DNA of 64,000 nucleotides from Lentibacillus jeotgali (GCF_000224785.1 NZ_AGAV01000003.1:62001-126000), one strand, 5' to 3'. Shown: positions 45,434-52,989, numbered from the stretch's first letter. Numbers and translations are program-made. The notes: generated from the letters alone by a model not told the origin.

Positions 45434-45616
45434 GTGCTTAATGATTTTAAAAACAAGCGCTATTGGATACTTATGCCGCCATTTTTAATTAGTACTTTTT
45501 GCCTTTCTCCCTAGTATTACACGTATTATTCATTTTTAGTAATTATTGTGTTTTGGATTGTCTACCATAGTTGGAATCATTATGCAGAAAAAAATAAACA
45601 AAATAATTTGGAATAG
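45434..45616 (+). pseudogene. Frameshifted small membrane protein
   Basis: GTG start with GGAGTGAAG upstream. MLNDFKNKRYWILMPPFLISTFCLSP runs into TAG at 45512; deleting one base there continues as YYTYYSFLVIIVFWIVYHSWNHYAEKNKQNNLE to a stop at 45616. The restored protein is about 60 aa with two membrane helices, like other tiny cargo proteins in the array. A single-base insertion makes it a pseudogene. Confidence 0.65.
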
Positions 45617-45620
45617 TTAC

Positions 45621-45690
45621 CTTAAGCAATACGATCGGGCGCTTTCACGGAATAAGAACAGAGTCCAAAAGCCAAAGGGGTAGTGTATAA
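45621..45690 (+). repeat. Array repeat R7
   Basis: TTAAGCAATACGATCGGGCGC, TTTCACG, GAATAAG, then GAGTCC and AAGGGGTAGTGT. Its sequence after GAATAAG is shared with R11, upstream of the other DinB copy. Confidence 0.8.
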
Positions 45691-45729
45691 TTAAGCTACT
45701 ATATCAAACATGAAAGGAAGAAGCTTTAA

Positions 45730-46254
45730 ATGGCACAGCTTGAATTGCAGATGTATGACTATAATGAATGGGCAAATAGACAAATTTTCAACCGATTAAG
45801 GGAGCTTCCCAAGGATGTTTATCGTCGAGAAGTGCAAAGTGTGTTTTCATCGGTATCTCATATTTTAGCCCATGTTTATCTTTCTGATCTTGGGTGGATA
45901 GAAGTTTTTTCCGGTAAAAGTATGAATGATTCATTGATGCTACAAGAGCAGTTAAAAGAGGAAACAGTGTCAAAGAAAATAGAAGAAATGGAAACGATGT
46001 TTCTTAAACTTTCAGAACGATACAAGTTATTCCTAAGTAAAATGGAAAACATAGATAAATCTCTTGTGATTGAAAATCCGAATGGTGATTTGATGGAAAC
46101 AAGTGTATTTGAGCAAGTGCCCCATGTTGTGAATCATGGAACATATCATCGTGGCAATATTACTGCTATGTTAAGACAGATGGGTTATGCTTCTGTTCCG
46201 ACAGATTATGGCCTTTATTTATATTTAAAACAAATGGAGAATAATCAAGAATGA
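45730..46254 (+). CDS. DinB family protein, copy 1
   Basis: 174-aa four-helix-bundle protein of the DinB/YfiT metalloprotein superfamily. N-terminal LQMYDYNEWANRQIFNRL; candidate metal ligands are the His in SSVSHILAHVY and the two in VVNHGTYHRGNI (His-x-x-x-His). DinB-like proteins are often thiol transferases acting with bacillithiol or mycothiol; the activity is not known for this one. Ribosome binding site AAAGGAAGAAG. By my count it differs from the copy at 48534 at 10 of 174 residues, and the last 64 residues are identical. Confidence 0.85.
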   Translation: MAQLELQMYDYNEWANRQIFNRLRELPKDVYRREVQSVFSSVSHILAHVYLSDLGWIEVFSGKSMNDSLMLQEQLKEETVSKKIEEMETMFLKLSERYKLFLSKMENIDKSLVIENPNGDLMETSVFEQVPHVVNHGTYHRGNITAMLRQMGYASVPTDYGLYLYLKQMENNQE

Positions 46255-46268
46255 ATCTTTAATTTTGA

Positions 46269-46348
46269 TTGTTCATGAATCGGGCGCAAATCCGGAATTG
46301 GCGCCTGTACCATATATGGGGAATCAAATTGAACAATAGAAGGGTTTT
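46269..46348 (+). repeat. Array repeat R8
   Basis: TGAATCGGGCGCAAATCCGGAATTGGCGCC, then TGGGGAATCAAATTGAACAATAG. The hairpin is shortened. The lead-in TTGATTGTTCATGAATCGGGCGCA is identical to that of R12. Confidence 0.8.
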
Positions 46349-46433
46349 TGAGCAATCGAGAAGAATTTTTCGCATTTATATGTGATAAACTTAAAAAAAT
46401 TGATTCTAGAACGTCAATAAGGAGGATTCTCTC

Positions 46434-46910
46434 ATGGCGAGTGCACCAAATAACAAGAGAACGGATTCTGCCTCAAGAGTGATAATGACATCACCGCAAA
46501 CCATTTATCAGTCATTCTTAAACCCTGAAGCATTGGTTTCTTGGCTTCCGCCAAAAGGAATGTCGGGTCATATTGATATGTTTGAACCCCACGAAGGTGG
46601 AACTTATAGAGTGACTCTCACGTACGAAATAGATCAATCAAACCCTGGGAAAACTTCAGAAAACACTGATGTAGCTCAAGGGAAATTTGTGGAGTTGGTT
46701 CCGGACAAGCGAATTGTGCAATCAGTAGAATTTGATTCCGAGGACCCGGCGTTCTCGGGCGAGATGACACAGAAATGGCTCTTAGAAGCCATTCCAGAAG
46801 GCACAAAGGTCACTATCGTTTGTGAAAACGTACCTGAAGGAATACGAAAAGGGGACCACGACACAGGTTTAAGATCCACACTAGAGAATCTGGCTAACTT
46901 CACTGAATAA
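46434..46910 (+). CDS. SRPBCC (AHSA1-type) protein
   Basis: 158 aa with START-like/AHSA1 fold signature: SASRVIMTSPQTIYQSFLNPEALVSWLPPKGMSGHIDMFEPHEGGTYRVTLTYE near the N-terminus, GKFVELVPDKRIVQSVEFDSEDPAFSGEMTQKWLLEAIPEGTKVTIVCENVP, and a C-terminal helix TGLRSTLENLANFTE. Such domains bind hydrophobic ligands; many small bacterial ones have no known substrate. AAGGAGG ribosome binding site. Single-gene unit between R8 and R9. Confidence 0.85.
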   Translation: MASAPNNKRTDSASRVIMTSPQTIYQSFLNPEALVSWLPPKGMSGHIDMFEPHEGGTYRVTLTYEIDQSNPGKTSENTDVAQGKFVELVPDKRIVQSVEFDSEDPAFSGEMTQKWLLEAIPEGTKVTIVCENVPEGIRKGDHDTGLRSTLENLANFTE

Positions 46911-46948
46911 CATGTAAACAATTTTGATGCCTTTGTAAATATCATCAA

Positions 46949-47022
46949 TCTTAAGCAATAGGGCGCTTTCACAGAATAAAGAATGTGCCAACTATTGGCT
47001 TCCAGGGCAATTTTGCGGAAGA
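46949..47022 (+). repeat. Array repeat R9
   Basis: CTTAAGCAATAGGGCGC, TTTCACA, GAATAA, GTGCC, then right half CAGGGCAATTTTGCGGAAGAG. Confidence 0.8.
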
Positions 47023-47039
47023 GTGAACGGAGGTTGACG

Positions 47040-47315
47040 ATGAGATTTGTTAAGCAGTATGGGTTCTTCGTTGTAACAATAGTCCTAACTTTAGTGGGCT
47101 ATTTAAAACTGAAAAGTAGCGTTAACGATGGGATAGATGCGGCAAATTCATATTTACGCTCTGTGGGAGGTAGTATGGACTCAGCTCAATTTACTGATAT
47201 CCAGAATACGTTCGTTATATCTAATATCCTTATAGGCGGGATATTGTTTGCGGTAGGATTGACCTTTCTCTGTTTTTCCATTTACAGACTTTTAAAAGAA
47301 GTTAGCACATTTTAA
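47040..47315 (+). CDS. Two-helix membrane protein, 91 aa
   Basis: Helix 1 (YGFFVVTIVLTLVGYLKL), an exposed loop of about 35 residues (NDGIDAANSYLRSVGGSMDSAQFTDIQNTF), helix 2 (SNILIGGILFAVGLTFLCFSIY). The ATG at 47040 has CGGAGGTTGACG upstream; the frame is open further back without such a site. No family recognised. Single-gene unit between R9 and R10. Confidence 0.6.
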   Translation: MRFVKQYGFFVVTIVLTLVGYLKLKSSVNDGIDAANSYLRSVGGSMDSAQFTDIQNTFVISNILIGGILFAVGLTFLCFSIYRLLKEVSTF

Positions 47316-47390
47316 AACAATCGGGCGCTTATCAGGAATAAGTAACGGCGTCTGATCCTGCGGAAAAGGGGCATTATGTTGAATAAGACA
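47316..47390 (+). repeat. Array repeat R10
   Basis: ACAATCGGGCGCTTATCAGGAATAAG, GGCGTC, then AAGGGGCATTATGTTGAATAAG. It begins at the preceding stop codon; both halves are good. Confidence 0.85.
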
Positions 47391-47410
47391 TTAAGAAAGC
47401 GAGGATAAGG

Positions 47411-48424
47411 ATGATACCTTTTAAAATTTCTATCGAGCAATATCGAGGGACCTCTTACAATATTGGTTATTTCCAAGGTAAGCATATGAATAAATCATTG
47501 ATTGAAATGTTCTCAAAAATTGTAAATGAAGATGAAATAGACTTAGCTGGATTAAACAATATATATTCCTTACATGCTCCTCATTTAATTGAAGAATTGC
47601 ATGGGATAGCTGATGCAATGGATATCCCATTTAAAAAGGCTGCACTATTTGGTGGTTATGGAACTCCTGAAATCCAAGGTATGGGTTGTTCCTCTATTGT
47701 GGACAGTAAAATGCTTGTCAGAAACTATGATTTCTCGCCTGAGGTCTATGATGCTCGTCTTGTCCTTGTTCAACCAAATGAAGGGTACGCAAGTGTCGGG
47801 CACAGTTTACATGTAATGGGGCGCACAGAAGGAGTTAATGAAAAAGGGCTTGCTGTTGCTTTGCATTTTGTTAATAGTAAAGAAACACAGAATGGACTCA
47901 CTGCGGGAAGTGTAATAAGGATACTACTTGATACATGTAAGAATACAGAAGAAGCTGTCAATATGATTAAACAATTACCTCATTCTTGGAGTTATAATTT
48001 TTCGATTGGCGATTCTGAAGGTAATACAGTTGTGGTTGAAGAATCTCCATTTGATATCAAGGTAAGGAAAGATGAAAATATCTTATTTTGTACAAATCAT
48101 TTTCAAAGGGAAGAAATGAGCCGATTAAATCGAGAACATATAGAGGGTACTCAGGAACGATTAAACTATCTATCTCGAAGTAATTTAAGGAACAAAAGTG
48201 CCCAACGGACTTTTAACACGTTTAGGGATGCAGCAACACCATTGTATAATGAAGCATATAGTGAATTTTTCGGGACACTACATACTTTTGCATACCTATT
48301 TGAGGAACACAAGATTTTAACTGCAATTCCTAATGGGGATATCCTGGAAATTGATTTTAAGGAATGGGTTAGAGGCCGGAATCTCACACAAAATGAATTG
48401 ACAGGCAATCTAAATTACTCTTGA
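47411..48424 (+). CDS. C45-family autoproteolytic acyltransferase/hydrolase
   Basis: 337 aa, Ntn-hydrolase of the acyl-CoA:6-aminopenicillanate acyltransferase family. Start RGTSYNIGYFQGKHM; the nucleophile Cys that becomes the new N-terminus after self-cleavage lies in IQGMGCSSIVDSKMLVRNYDFSPE (about residue 92); then GYASVGHSL, GRTEGVNEKGLAVALHFV, SWSYNFSIGDSEGNTVVVE, FCTNHFQ. Homologues hydrolyse or transfer acyl/aminoacyl groups, including on beta-lactam-like amides; the substrate is unknown here. Ribosome binding site GCGAGGATAAGG. Single-gene unit between R10 and R11. Confidence 0.85.
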   Translation: MIPFKISIEQYRGTSYNIGYFQGKHMNKSLIEMFSKIVNEDEIDLAGLNNIYSLHAPHLIEELHGIADAMDIPFKKAALFGGYGTPEIQGMGCSSIVDSKMLVRNYDFSPEVYDARLVLVQPNEGYASVGHSLHVMGRTEGVNEKGLAVALHFVNSKETQNGLTAGSVIRILLDTCKNTEEAVNMIKQLPHSWSYNFSIGDSEGNTVVVEESPFDIKVRKDENILFCTNHFQREEMSRLNREHIEGTQERLNYLSRSNLRNKSAQRTFNTFRDAATPLYNEAYSEFFGTLHTFAYLFEEHKILTAIPNGDILEIDFKEWVRGRNLTQNELTGNLNYS

Positions 48425-48430
48425 CCTTTC

Positions 48431-48490
48431 TTCAAGAATCGGGCGCATTCGCGGAATAAGAACAGAGTTTAAAAACCAAGAGGGTAGTGT
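48431..48490 (+). repeat. Array repeat R11
   Basis: AAGAATCGGGCGCATTCGCGGAATAAG, then AACAGAGTTTAAAAACC and AGAGGGTAGTGT. From GAATAAG onward it is colinear with R7. Confidence 0.8.
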
Positions 48491-48533
48491 ATAATTAAGC
48501 TGCTATATCAAACATGAAAGGAAGAGGTTTTAA

Positions 48534-49058
48534 ATGGCACAGCTTGAATTACAGATTTATGACTATAATGAATGGGCAAATAGACAAATTTTCAACCGAT
48601 TAAAGGAGCTTCCCAACCATGTTTATCGTCAAGAAGTTCAAAGTGTGTTTTCATCGGTATCTCATGTATTAGCCCATGTTTATCTTTCTGATCTTGGATG
48701 GCTAGAAGTTTTTTCTGGTAAAAGTATGAATGATTCATTGATGCTACAAGAGCAATTAAAAGAGGAAACAGTGTCAAAGGAAATAGAAGAAATGGAAACG
48801 ATGTTTCTTAAACTGTCAGAACGATACAAATTGTTCCTAAGTAACATGGAAAACATAGATAAACCTCTTGTTATTGAAAATCCGAATGGTGATTTGATGG
48901 AAACAAGTGTGTTTGAGCAAGTGCCCCATGTTGTAAATCATGGAACATATCATCGTGGTAATATTACTGCTATGTTAAGACAGATGGGTTATGCTTCTGT
49001 TCCGACAGATTATGGTCTTTATTTATATTTAAAACAAATGGAGAATAATCAAGAATGA
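48534..49058 (+). CDS. DinB family protein, copy 2
   Basis: 174 aa, near-identical paralogue of the protein encoded at 45730. Substitutions cluster in residues 8-110 (I8, K24, N28, H29, Q33, V45, L57, E83, N103, P110 in this copy), and the metal-binding His residues are all kept. The 5' leader (TAGTGTATAATTAAGCTGCTATATC) is also shared and contains a good TATAAT for local transcription. The 3' flank differs from copy 1 by a 30-nt indel right after the stop. Confidence 0.85.
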   Translation: MAQLELQIYDYNEWANRQIFNRLKELPNHVYRQEVQSVFSSVSHVLAHVYLSDLGWLEVFSGKSMNDSLMLQEQLKEETVSKEIEEMETMFLKLSERYKLFLSNMENIDKPLVIENPNGDLMETSVFEQVPHVVNHGTYHRGNITAMLRQMGYASVPTDYGLYLYLKQMENNQE

Positions 49059-49102
49059 ATGTTGTGGCAATTTGAATAAAGGAATACATCTTTAATTTTG
49101 AT

Positions 49103-49176
49103 TGTTCATGAATCGGGCGCACTTCTGGAACAAGTGCGTCCCCTTTAACTTCGCCATAATATTATGGCTTTTTTTA
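49103..49176 (+). repeat. Array repeat R12
   Basis: CATGAATCGGGCGCACTTCTGGAACAAG, TGCGTCC. The right half is replaced by the terminator at 49153. Confidence 0.75.
49153..49176 (+). terminator. Terminator after DinB copy 2
   Basis: GCCATAAT/ATTATGGC perfect 8-bp stem, loopless palindrome, followed by eight T. Confidence 0.7.
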
Positions 49177-49237
49177 TTGACTTTTTTTGAAATATACCTT
49201 ATTATTACGTTATACGATATATCATAAAACGTAATAA
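49177..49237 (+). promoter_or_regulatory. padR promoter with inverted-repeat operator
   Basis: -35 TTGACT (49177-49182), a 17-nt spacer, -10 TATTAT (49200-49205). Overlapping and following it is a perfect 10-bp inverted repeat TTATTACGTT (49202-49211) / AACGTAATAA (49228-49237), well placed for autorepression by the PadR protein. Confidence 0.6.
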
Positions 49238-49258
49238 TAATCACAAAGGAGTGACAAC

Positions 49259-49564
49259 GTGGTTGGAAAAAACAAATTCACAGAACCTTCATTGTTAATT
49301 TTGATAAGCCTTGCAGAAGAAAATCGTCACGGCTATGCCATTATGGAGGACATTGAAAAAAATTATGATATTAAGTTAGGTCCAGGAACTTTATATGGAG
49401 CAATTTCACGTTTAGAGAAGGCAGGATATATAAGTGCTCTTGAATCACAAGACCGTAAAAAGCCTTACAAGTTAACAGAGGAAGGGCATGTATATTTAAC
49501 TAACCAAATTAAAGAAATTCAAAAAGTAACTACACTTGGTTTGAAAAGGCTCGGTTTAATATGA
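49259..49564 (+). CDS. PadR-family transcriptional regulator
   Basis: 101-aa winged-helix protein: EPSLLILISLAEENRHGYAIMEDIEKNYDIKLGPGTLYGAISRLEKAGYISALESQDRKKPYKLTEEGHVYLTNQIKE, the standard PadR N-terminal domain with the GPGTLYGAISRLEK recognition helix. GTG start behind AAAGGAGTGACAAC. Its stop overlaps the next start (ATGA). Small PadR proteins paired with a membrane protein typically control that partner; the candidate operator at 49202-49237 supports autoregulation. Confidence 0.88.
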   Translation: MVGKNKFTEPSLLILISLAEENRHGYAIMEDIEKNYDIKLGPGTLYGAISRLEKAGYISALESQDRKKPYKLTEEGHVYLTNQIKEIQKVTTLGLKRLGLI

Positions 49565-50007
49565 AGTGGTTTATCTATATGTATCCTAAAAGTTGGAGAG
49601 GGCGATATGGCAATGAAATGATTGAAGTCTTAAAACAGACGGATTGGTCATTCAAAGTGGTCTTCGACTTATTATTAGGCATAGCAGACGCTTGGATAAT
49701 GGAGTTAAATAAAAAGAAAGTTTTGGGATTTCGTATGAGCCAAGTATTATTGCTAATTAGTTTAACAAATGTTTTTGTCATTTTGAAATTGACATCATTA
49801 AGGGGGGTTAATGTTATGTTAGAGCAAGTTTCGTTACTTATAGCAATGCTGTCTTTTTTCTTAGCAATTGTTGTTTTAATAGCGAATATGCTTAAGGTTG
49901 GGATTATACCTGCACTTTCGATTAAAACTAAGTTAGCTAAAATATCTCTTAGTTTAATGGGATCTTATGCACTTTTCTTTACAATATTTTTAGTGGCAGC
50001 AAATTAA
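49561..50007 (+). CDS. Membrane protein paired with PadR
   Basis: 148 aa. A short amphipathic start (MKWFIYMYPKSWRGRYGNEMIEVLKQTDWSFKVVFDLLLGIADAWIMEL) typical of PadR-partner proteins with a cytoplasmic helical N-terminus, then three hydrophobic helices (MSQVLLLISLTNVFVIL, VSLLIAMLSFFLAIVVLIA, ISLSLMGSYALFFTIFLVA). Translationally coupled to padR. The function is not known; membrane-stress sensing is possible. Confidence 0.65.
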   Translation: MKWFIYMYPKSWRGRYGNEMIEVLKQTDWSFKVVFDLLLGIADAWIMELNKKKVLGFRMSQVLLLISLTNVFVILKLTSLRGVNVMLEQVSLLIAMLSFFLAIVVLIANMLKVGIIPALSIKTKLAKISLSLMGSYALFFTIFLVAAN

Positions 50008-50082
50008 CTATTCAATAATATGTTCTTACTATAATGGACCCAAGATTTTAGACACGAAAAAAGGAGATGTTAAGGTAGGTAT

Positions 50083-50379
50083 ATGAAACGCAAAAGATAT
50101 ACACCAGAATTCAAATCACAAATCGTGTTGGAAATCTTGAAGGAAGAAAAACCAATGAGCCAAATTGCTTCGGAAAACGGAATCCATGTGAACCAACTTC
50201 ATAAGTGGAAAACACAATTCCTGCAAGAAATGCCGAAGCTCTTTAACAAGCAGAATGAGGACCAGGAAAAAATGAAAGCCGACTATGAAGAAAAGCTTGA
50301 AAATCTCTATGCAGAAGTCGGAAAGTTAACCACGCAATTGTCGTGGATCAAAAAAAAATCTGGCATATACCACGACTAG
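50083..50379 (+). CDS. IS3 transposase OrfA (helix-turn-helix)
   Basis: 98 aa: MKRKRYTPEFKSQIVLEILKEEKPMSQIASENGIHVNQLHKWKTQFLQEMPKLF is the HTH_Tnp_1 domain, followed by a leucine-zipper-like coiled coil (EDQEKMKADYEEKLENLYAEVGKLTTQLSWIKKK). A run of nine A (50350-50358) near the 3' end resembles frameshift sites in IS3 elements, although orfB lies in the +1 rather than the -1 frame relative to orfA here. Confidence 0.88.
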   Translation: MKRKRYTPEFKSQIVLEILKEEKPMSQIASENGIHVNQLHKWKTQFLQEMPKLFNKQNEDQEKMKADYEEKLENLYAEVGKLTTQLSWIKKKSGIYHD

Positions 50380-50389
50380 ACGGGAACGG

Positions 50390-51202
50390 ATGGAGATGGT
50401 GGACTGGGTAGATCCGGAACTGCCTATCTCCCAGCAGGCTAAACTACTCGGAATCAATCGTTCAAGCCTTTACTATAAGCCTGTTCAACCGTCACCGGAA
50501 GAGGTTGCCATGAAACATTGGATTGATGAGATTTATACCAAATATCCGTATTTTGGTTCACGCAGGATTGCTGAAATACTAAAGAAAAAAGGAGTGAATA
50601 TCAACCGTAAAAGAGTGCGGCGTCACATGCGTGAAATGGGTATACAAGCCATTTATCCGGGTCCTAATTTGAGTAAACGCAATCTACAGCACCGTATTTA
50701 TCCATATCTGCTGAAAGGAGTGAATATTACTCGGCCCAACCAGGTTTGGAGCATTGATATTACATACATTCGCTTGCATAATAGCTGGATGTATCTAACG
50801 GCCATTATCGACTGGTATTCCCGTTACATTATCAGTTGGGAACTGGATCAGACGTTGGCAATTGACTTTGTCCTGGATGCCGTACAACACGCATTCACGC
50901 ACGGTACACCTGAAATATTTAACAGTGATCAAGGCAGTCATTTTACCAGCCCAAAATACATTAATCTTTTAAAAGAGCATCCATCCGTACAAATTAGTAT
51001 GGACTCAAGGGGGCGGGCATTGGATAATATCATGATTGAACGCTTTTGGAGAAGCCTTAAGTACGAAGAAGTCTATTTAAAGGACTATGGGTCACCAAGA
51101 GCGGCAAGAAGCAATATAAGGGATTATATGAACCTTTATAATCATGAACGGCCTCATCAATCATTAGATTATCAAACACCGGCATCTATTTATTTCGGGT
51201 AG
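50390..51202 (+). CDS. IS3 transposase OrfB (DDE integrase)
   Basis: 270 aa: HTH_21 segment (KYPYFGSRRIAEILKKKGVNINRKRVRRHMREMGIQAIYP), then the rve core with the catalytic triad Asp in VWSIDITYIRLH, Asp in FNSDQGSHFTSPKYI and Glu in NIMIERFWRSLKYEEVYL. Intact. The frame stays open upstream of the ATG, so initiation could be earlier or depend on frameshifting/reinitiation from orfA. Confidence 0.9.
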   Translation: MEMVDWVDPELPISQQAKLLGINRSSLYYKPVQPSPEEVAMKHWIDEIYTKYPYFGSRRIAEILKKKGVNINRKRVRRHMREMGIQAIYPGPNLSKRNLQHRIYPYLLKGVNITRPNQVWSIDITYIRLHNSWMYLTAIIDWYSRYIISWELDQTLAIDFVLDAVQHAFTHGTPEIFNSDQGSHFTSPKYINLLKEHPSVQISMDSRGRALDNIMIERFWRSLKYEEVYLKDYGSPRAARSNIRDYMNLYNHERPHQSLDYQTPASIYFG

Positions 51203-51448
51203 CCCGTACCGTTATCCTTTCCATCTTGGGCAATTATCTTTCCTGTGCCAGAACCTGTCAAGGGAAAATACGCCCTTGACAGAACCTGACACAAGAAAGA
51301 GCTAGTTAGTAAGATGGGAAAGGGAAAACAATGATAACTCACCCCCCACCTTATTTTTATAAAATATGTGTCTTGACAATGGGGTCCACCTTATACAGAA
51401 TAGAACTAGCATCACATGTTATCTTAACCTATAAGCCTTGATTAGATT

Positions 51449-51521
51449 ATGCCGCAAACGGGCGCGCTTCCGGAATAAGGATCTGCGCCTGTATTGTGCA
51501 TAAGGGCTAGACTGCGTAAGG
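51449..51521 (+). repeat. Array repeat R13 (both halves)
   Basis: GCAAACGGGCGCGCTTCCGGAATAAG, TGCGCC, then GCATAAGGGCTAGACTGCGTAAG. It lies 60 bp right of the IS3 element. Confidence 0.85.
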
Positions 51522-51545
51522 TTTACTTAAAAAGGAGTGATTAAG

Positions 51546-51845
51546 ATGCCTTCTTGTCAGAAATGCCATAAAAAATGGAGTTGGAAGCAAACTTTTAAAC
51601 GTTCTTTTACATTAGGTGGTGGAATGACGTGTCCTTATTGTGGAGAAAAACAATATCTTACTGCCCGTATGAGAAAAAGAAGTACTATAATTCCTTTTAT
51701 AATAGGGGCTTTAATAATGCTTGCTAATCTTTTCTTCGGTCCTTCCTATGTTTCCATATTTGCACTTTTAGCTTTGCTTCCGTTAGTTTTTATAATCAAT
51801 CCCTTTTTTGTAGAGCTGTCTAACGAAGAAGAACCACTTTGGTGA
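51546..51845 (+). CDS. Zinc-ribbon membrane protein (TIGR04104-like)
   Basis: 99 aa. N-terminal CxxC pairs (PSCQKCHKKWSWKQTFKRSFTLGGGMTCPYCGEKQYLT) form a zinc ribbon, followed by two transmembrane helices (STIIPFIIGALIMLANLFF and VSIFALLALLPLVFIINPFFV). The pattern matches the TIGR04104 family of putative zinc-finger membrane proteins in Bacillaceae, function unknown. The ATG at 51546 has AAAGGAGTGATTAAG upstream. Confidence 0.72.
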   Translation: MPSCQKCHKKWSWKQTFKRSFTLGGGMTCPYCGEKQYLTARMRKRSTIIPFIIGALIMLANLFFGPSYVSIFALLALLPLVFIINPFFVELSNEEEPLW

Positions 51846-51847
51846 AT

Positions 51848-51911
51848 CTTAAGCAAACGGGCGCTTTTCCCTAATAAGGAATTGCGCCAAAAAGGCTGAT
51901 GACGGAATAAC
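51848..51911 (+). repeat. Array repeat R14
   Basis: CTTAAGCAAACGGGCGCTTTTCCCTAATAAG, TTGCGCC; the right half is shortened to GACGGAATAAC. Confidence 0.8.
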
Positions 51912-52012
51912 GCTTTTAAGTTATTTGTGAATATTTGTACCAGTATTGTATTGTAATTGCAAGTGCACTGCTATTAGCTTAGCATTCCAGTTCAAAGGAA
52001 CGAGGGGATATT

Positions 52013-52477
52013 ATCAAAAGATATTTTGTTTTAATTCTAATAGTTGTTTTATTTTTACTAAGTTCCTGCTCTGAAAATGAAGAAGTTGTTAATATTAAAG
52101 ATAAAAGCGTGTCAGGCCAGCTATTCATTCAAAAAGTTGAGGATAATACAAGTTCTGAAGAAATGACAAAAGTGATAAAGGATAAGCAAAAAATAAAACA
52201 AGTATTAACAATGGTTGAAGGACTCAAAGTAAAAGAGACAAATAGTGAAAACATCACTGATCAATTGAAATCACAGAATAATTACTCATTTAATTTTTCT
52301 AAGGGTGAAAAACTGGAAACTAGTAAAAGGGTACCATACTCTTTTACCGTGTTAAGTGATGGAACCTTTATATTTCCTTATAAGGATTTTAATTCTTTGC
52401 AAAAGCCCAGGATTACCATTGAAAAGCATAAAGAACTATTTAATGATATTAAACAGCTTCTTGAAATAAACTTTTAA
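52013..52477 (+). CDS. Lipoprotein with non-ATG start
   Basis: About 154 aa. In frame upstream of the GTG at 52109 is a lipoprotein signal: IKRYFVLILIVVLFLLSSC-SENEE. The first codon after the GAGGGG ribosome binding site is ATC (52013), preceded by ATT (52010); no ATG/GTG/TTG is near. The mature part (KVIKDKQKIKQVLTMVEGLKVKETNSENITDQLKSQNNYSFNFSKGEK...VLSDGTFIFPYKDFNS) resembles the YhfM-like/DUF-type small lipoproteins of Bacillus, without a known role. Either a rare ATT/ATC start is used, or the start codon has mutated. Confidence 0.6.
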   Translation: MKRYFVLILIVVLFLLSSCSENEEVVNIKDKSVSGQLFIQKVEDNTSSEEMTKVIKDKQKIKQVLTMVEGLKVKETNSENITDQLKSQNNYSFNFSKGEKLETSKRVPYSFTVLSDGTFIFPYKDFNSLQKPRITIEKHKELFNDIKQLLEINF

Positions 52478-52480
52478 TGC

Positions 52481-52550
52481 TTATTCAATCAACGGGCGCA
52501 CTTCTTGAAGACTTAGCGTCCGTTCATAAGGGTCAGATTATTTAATAATT
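52481..52550 (+). repeat. Array repeat R15
   Basis: CAATCAACGGGCGCACTTCTTGAAGA, TAGCGTCCG, then TAAGGGTCAGATTATTTAATAA. It follows the lipoprotein stop by 4 nt. Confidence 0.8.
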
Positions 52551-52566
52551 ATTCGAGGTGATGTAC

Positions 52567-52989
52567 TTGTTTGTGAAAGGGCTTAATCACTTTTTGTTTT
52601 CTGTTTCTGATTTGAAAAAATCAATAAAGTTTTATCAAGATGTGTTTGATGCTAAATTACTGGTTAAAGGTAGAAGCACTGCCTATTTTGATCTGAATGG
52701 TATGTGGTTGGCTCTCAATTTGGAGAAGGATATTCCTCGAAATGAAATTAGTCAATCATACACTCATGTAGCATTTTCGGTTGAAGAGGTCGAATTTGAT
52801 AGTATATATAACAAATTAGAAGAATTGGAAGTAAACATCCTAACTAGCCGTCCTAGGAATGAAAAAGATAAAAAATCTGTTTATTTCACTGATCCTGATG
52901 GCCATAAATTTGAATTTCATACTGGTACTTTGCAGGATAGGTTAGATTATTATAAGCAGGAAAAACCACATATGGAGTTTTATGATTAA
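52567..52989 (+). CDS. fosB: FosB, bacillithiol-dependent fosfomycin resistance transferase
   Basis: About 140 aa of the vicinal-oxygen-chelate fold, near-collinear with Bacillus FosB: KGLNHFLFSVSDLKKSIKFYQDVFDAKLLVKGRSTAYFDLNGMWLALN, SYTHVAFSV, and C-terminal KKSVYFTDPDGHKFEFHTGTLQDRLDYYKQEKPHM. Metal ligands His (GLNH), His (YTHVAF) and Glu (FEFHTG) are present. It inactivates fosfomycin by thiol addition. The TTG at 52567 is at correct distance from GAGGTG; the nearer ATG at 52561 is too close. Carried as a single-gene unit between R15 and R16. Confidence 0.92.
   Translation: MFVKGLNHFLFSVSDLKKSIKFYQDVFDAKLLVKGRSTAYFDLNGMWLALNLEKDIPRNEISQSYTHVAFSVEEVEFDSIYNKLEELEVNILTSRPRNEKDKKSVYFTDPDGHKFEFHTGTLQDRLDYYKQEKPHMEFYD

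Larger units (their letters stand above)
50035..51388 (+). mobile_element. IS3-family insertion sequence
   Basis: Terminal inverted repeats begin TGGACCC on both ends (left TGGACCCAAGATTTTAGACAC; right, complemented, TGGACCCCATTGTCAAGACAC). About 1.35 kb with orfA and orfB. It lies between the PadR/membrane pair and repeat R13, so it split a unit between gene and repeat. I see no clear target duplication. Confidence 0.88.

Noticed and set aside
50083-51202. Standard -1 programmed frameshift joining OrfA and OrfB
   Set aside because: A run of nine A is present, but orfB lies in the +1 frame relative to orfA, so a -1 shift at that site would not enter orfB. I leave the expression mode open.
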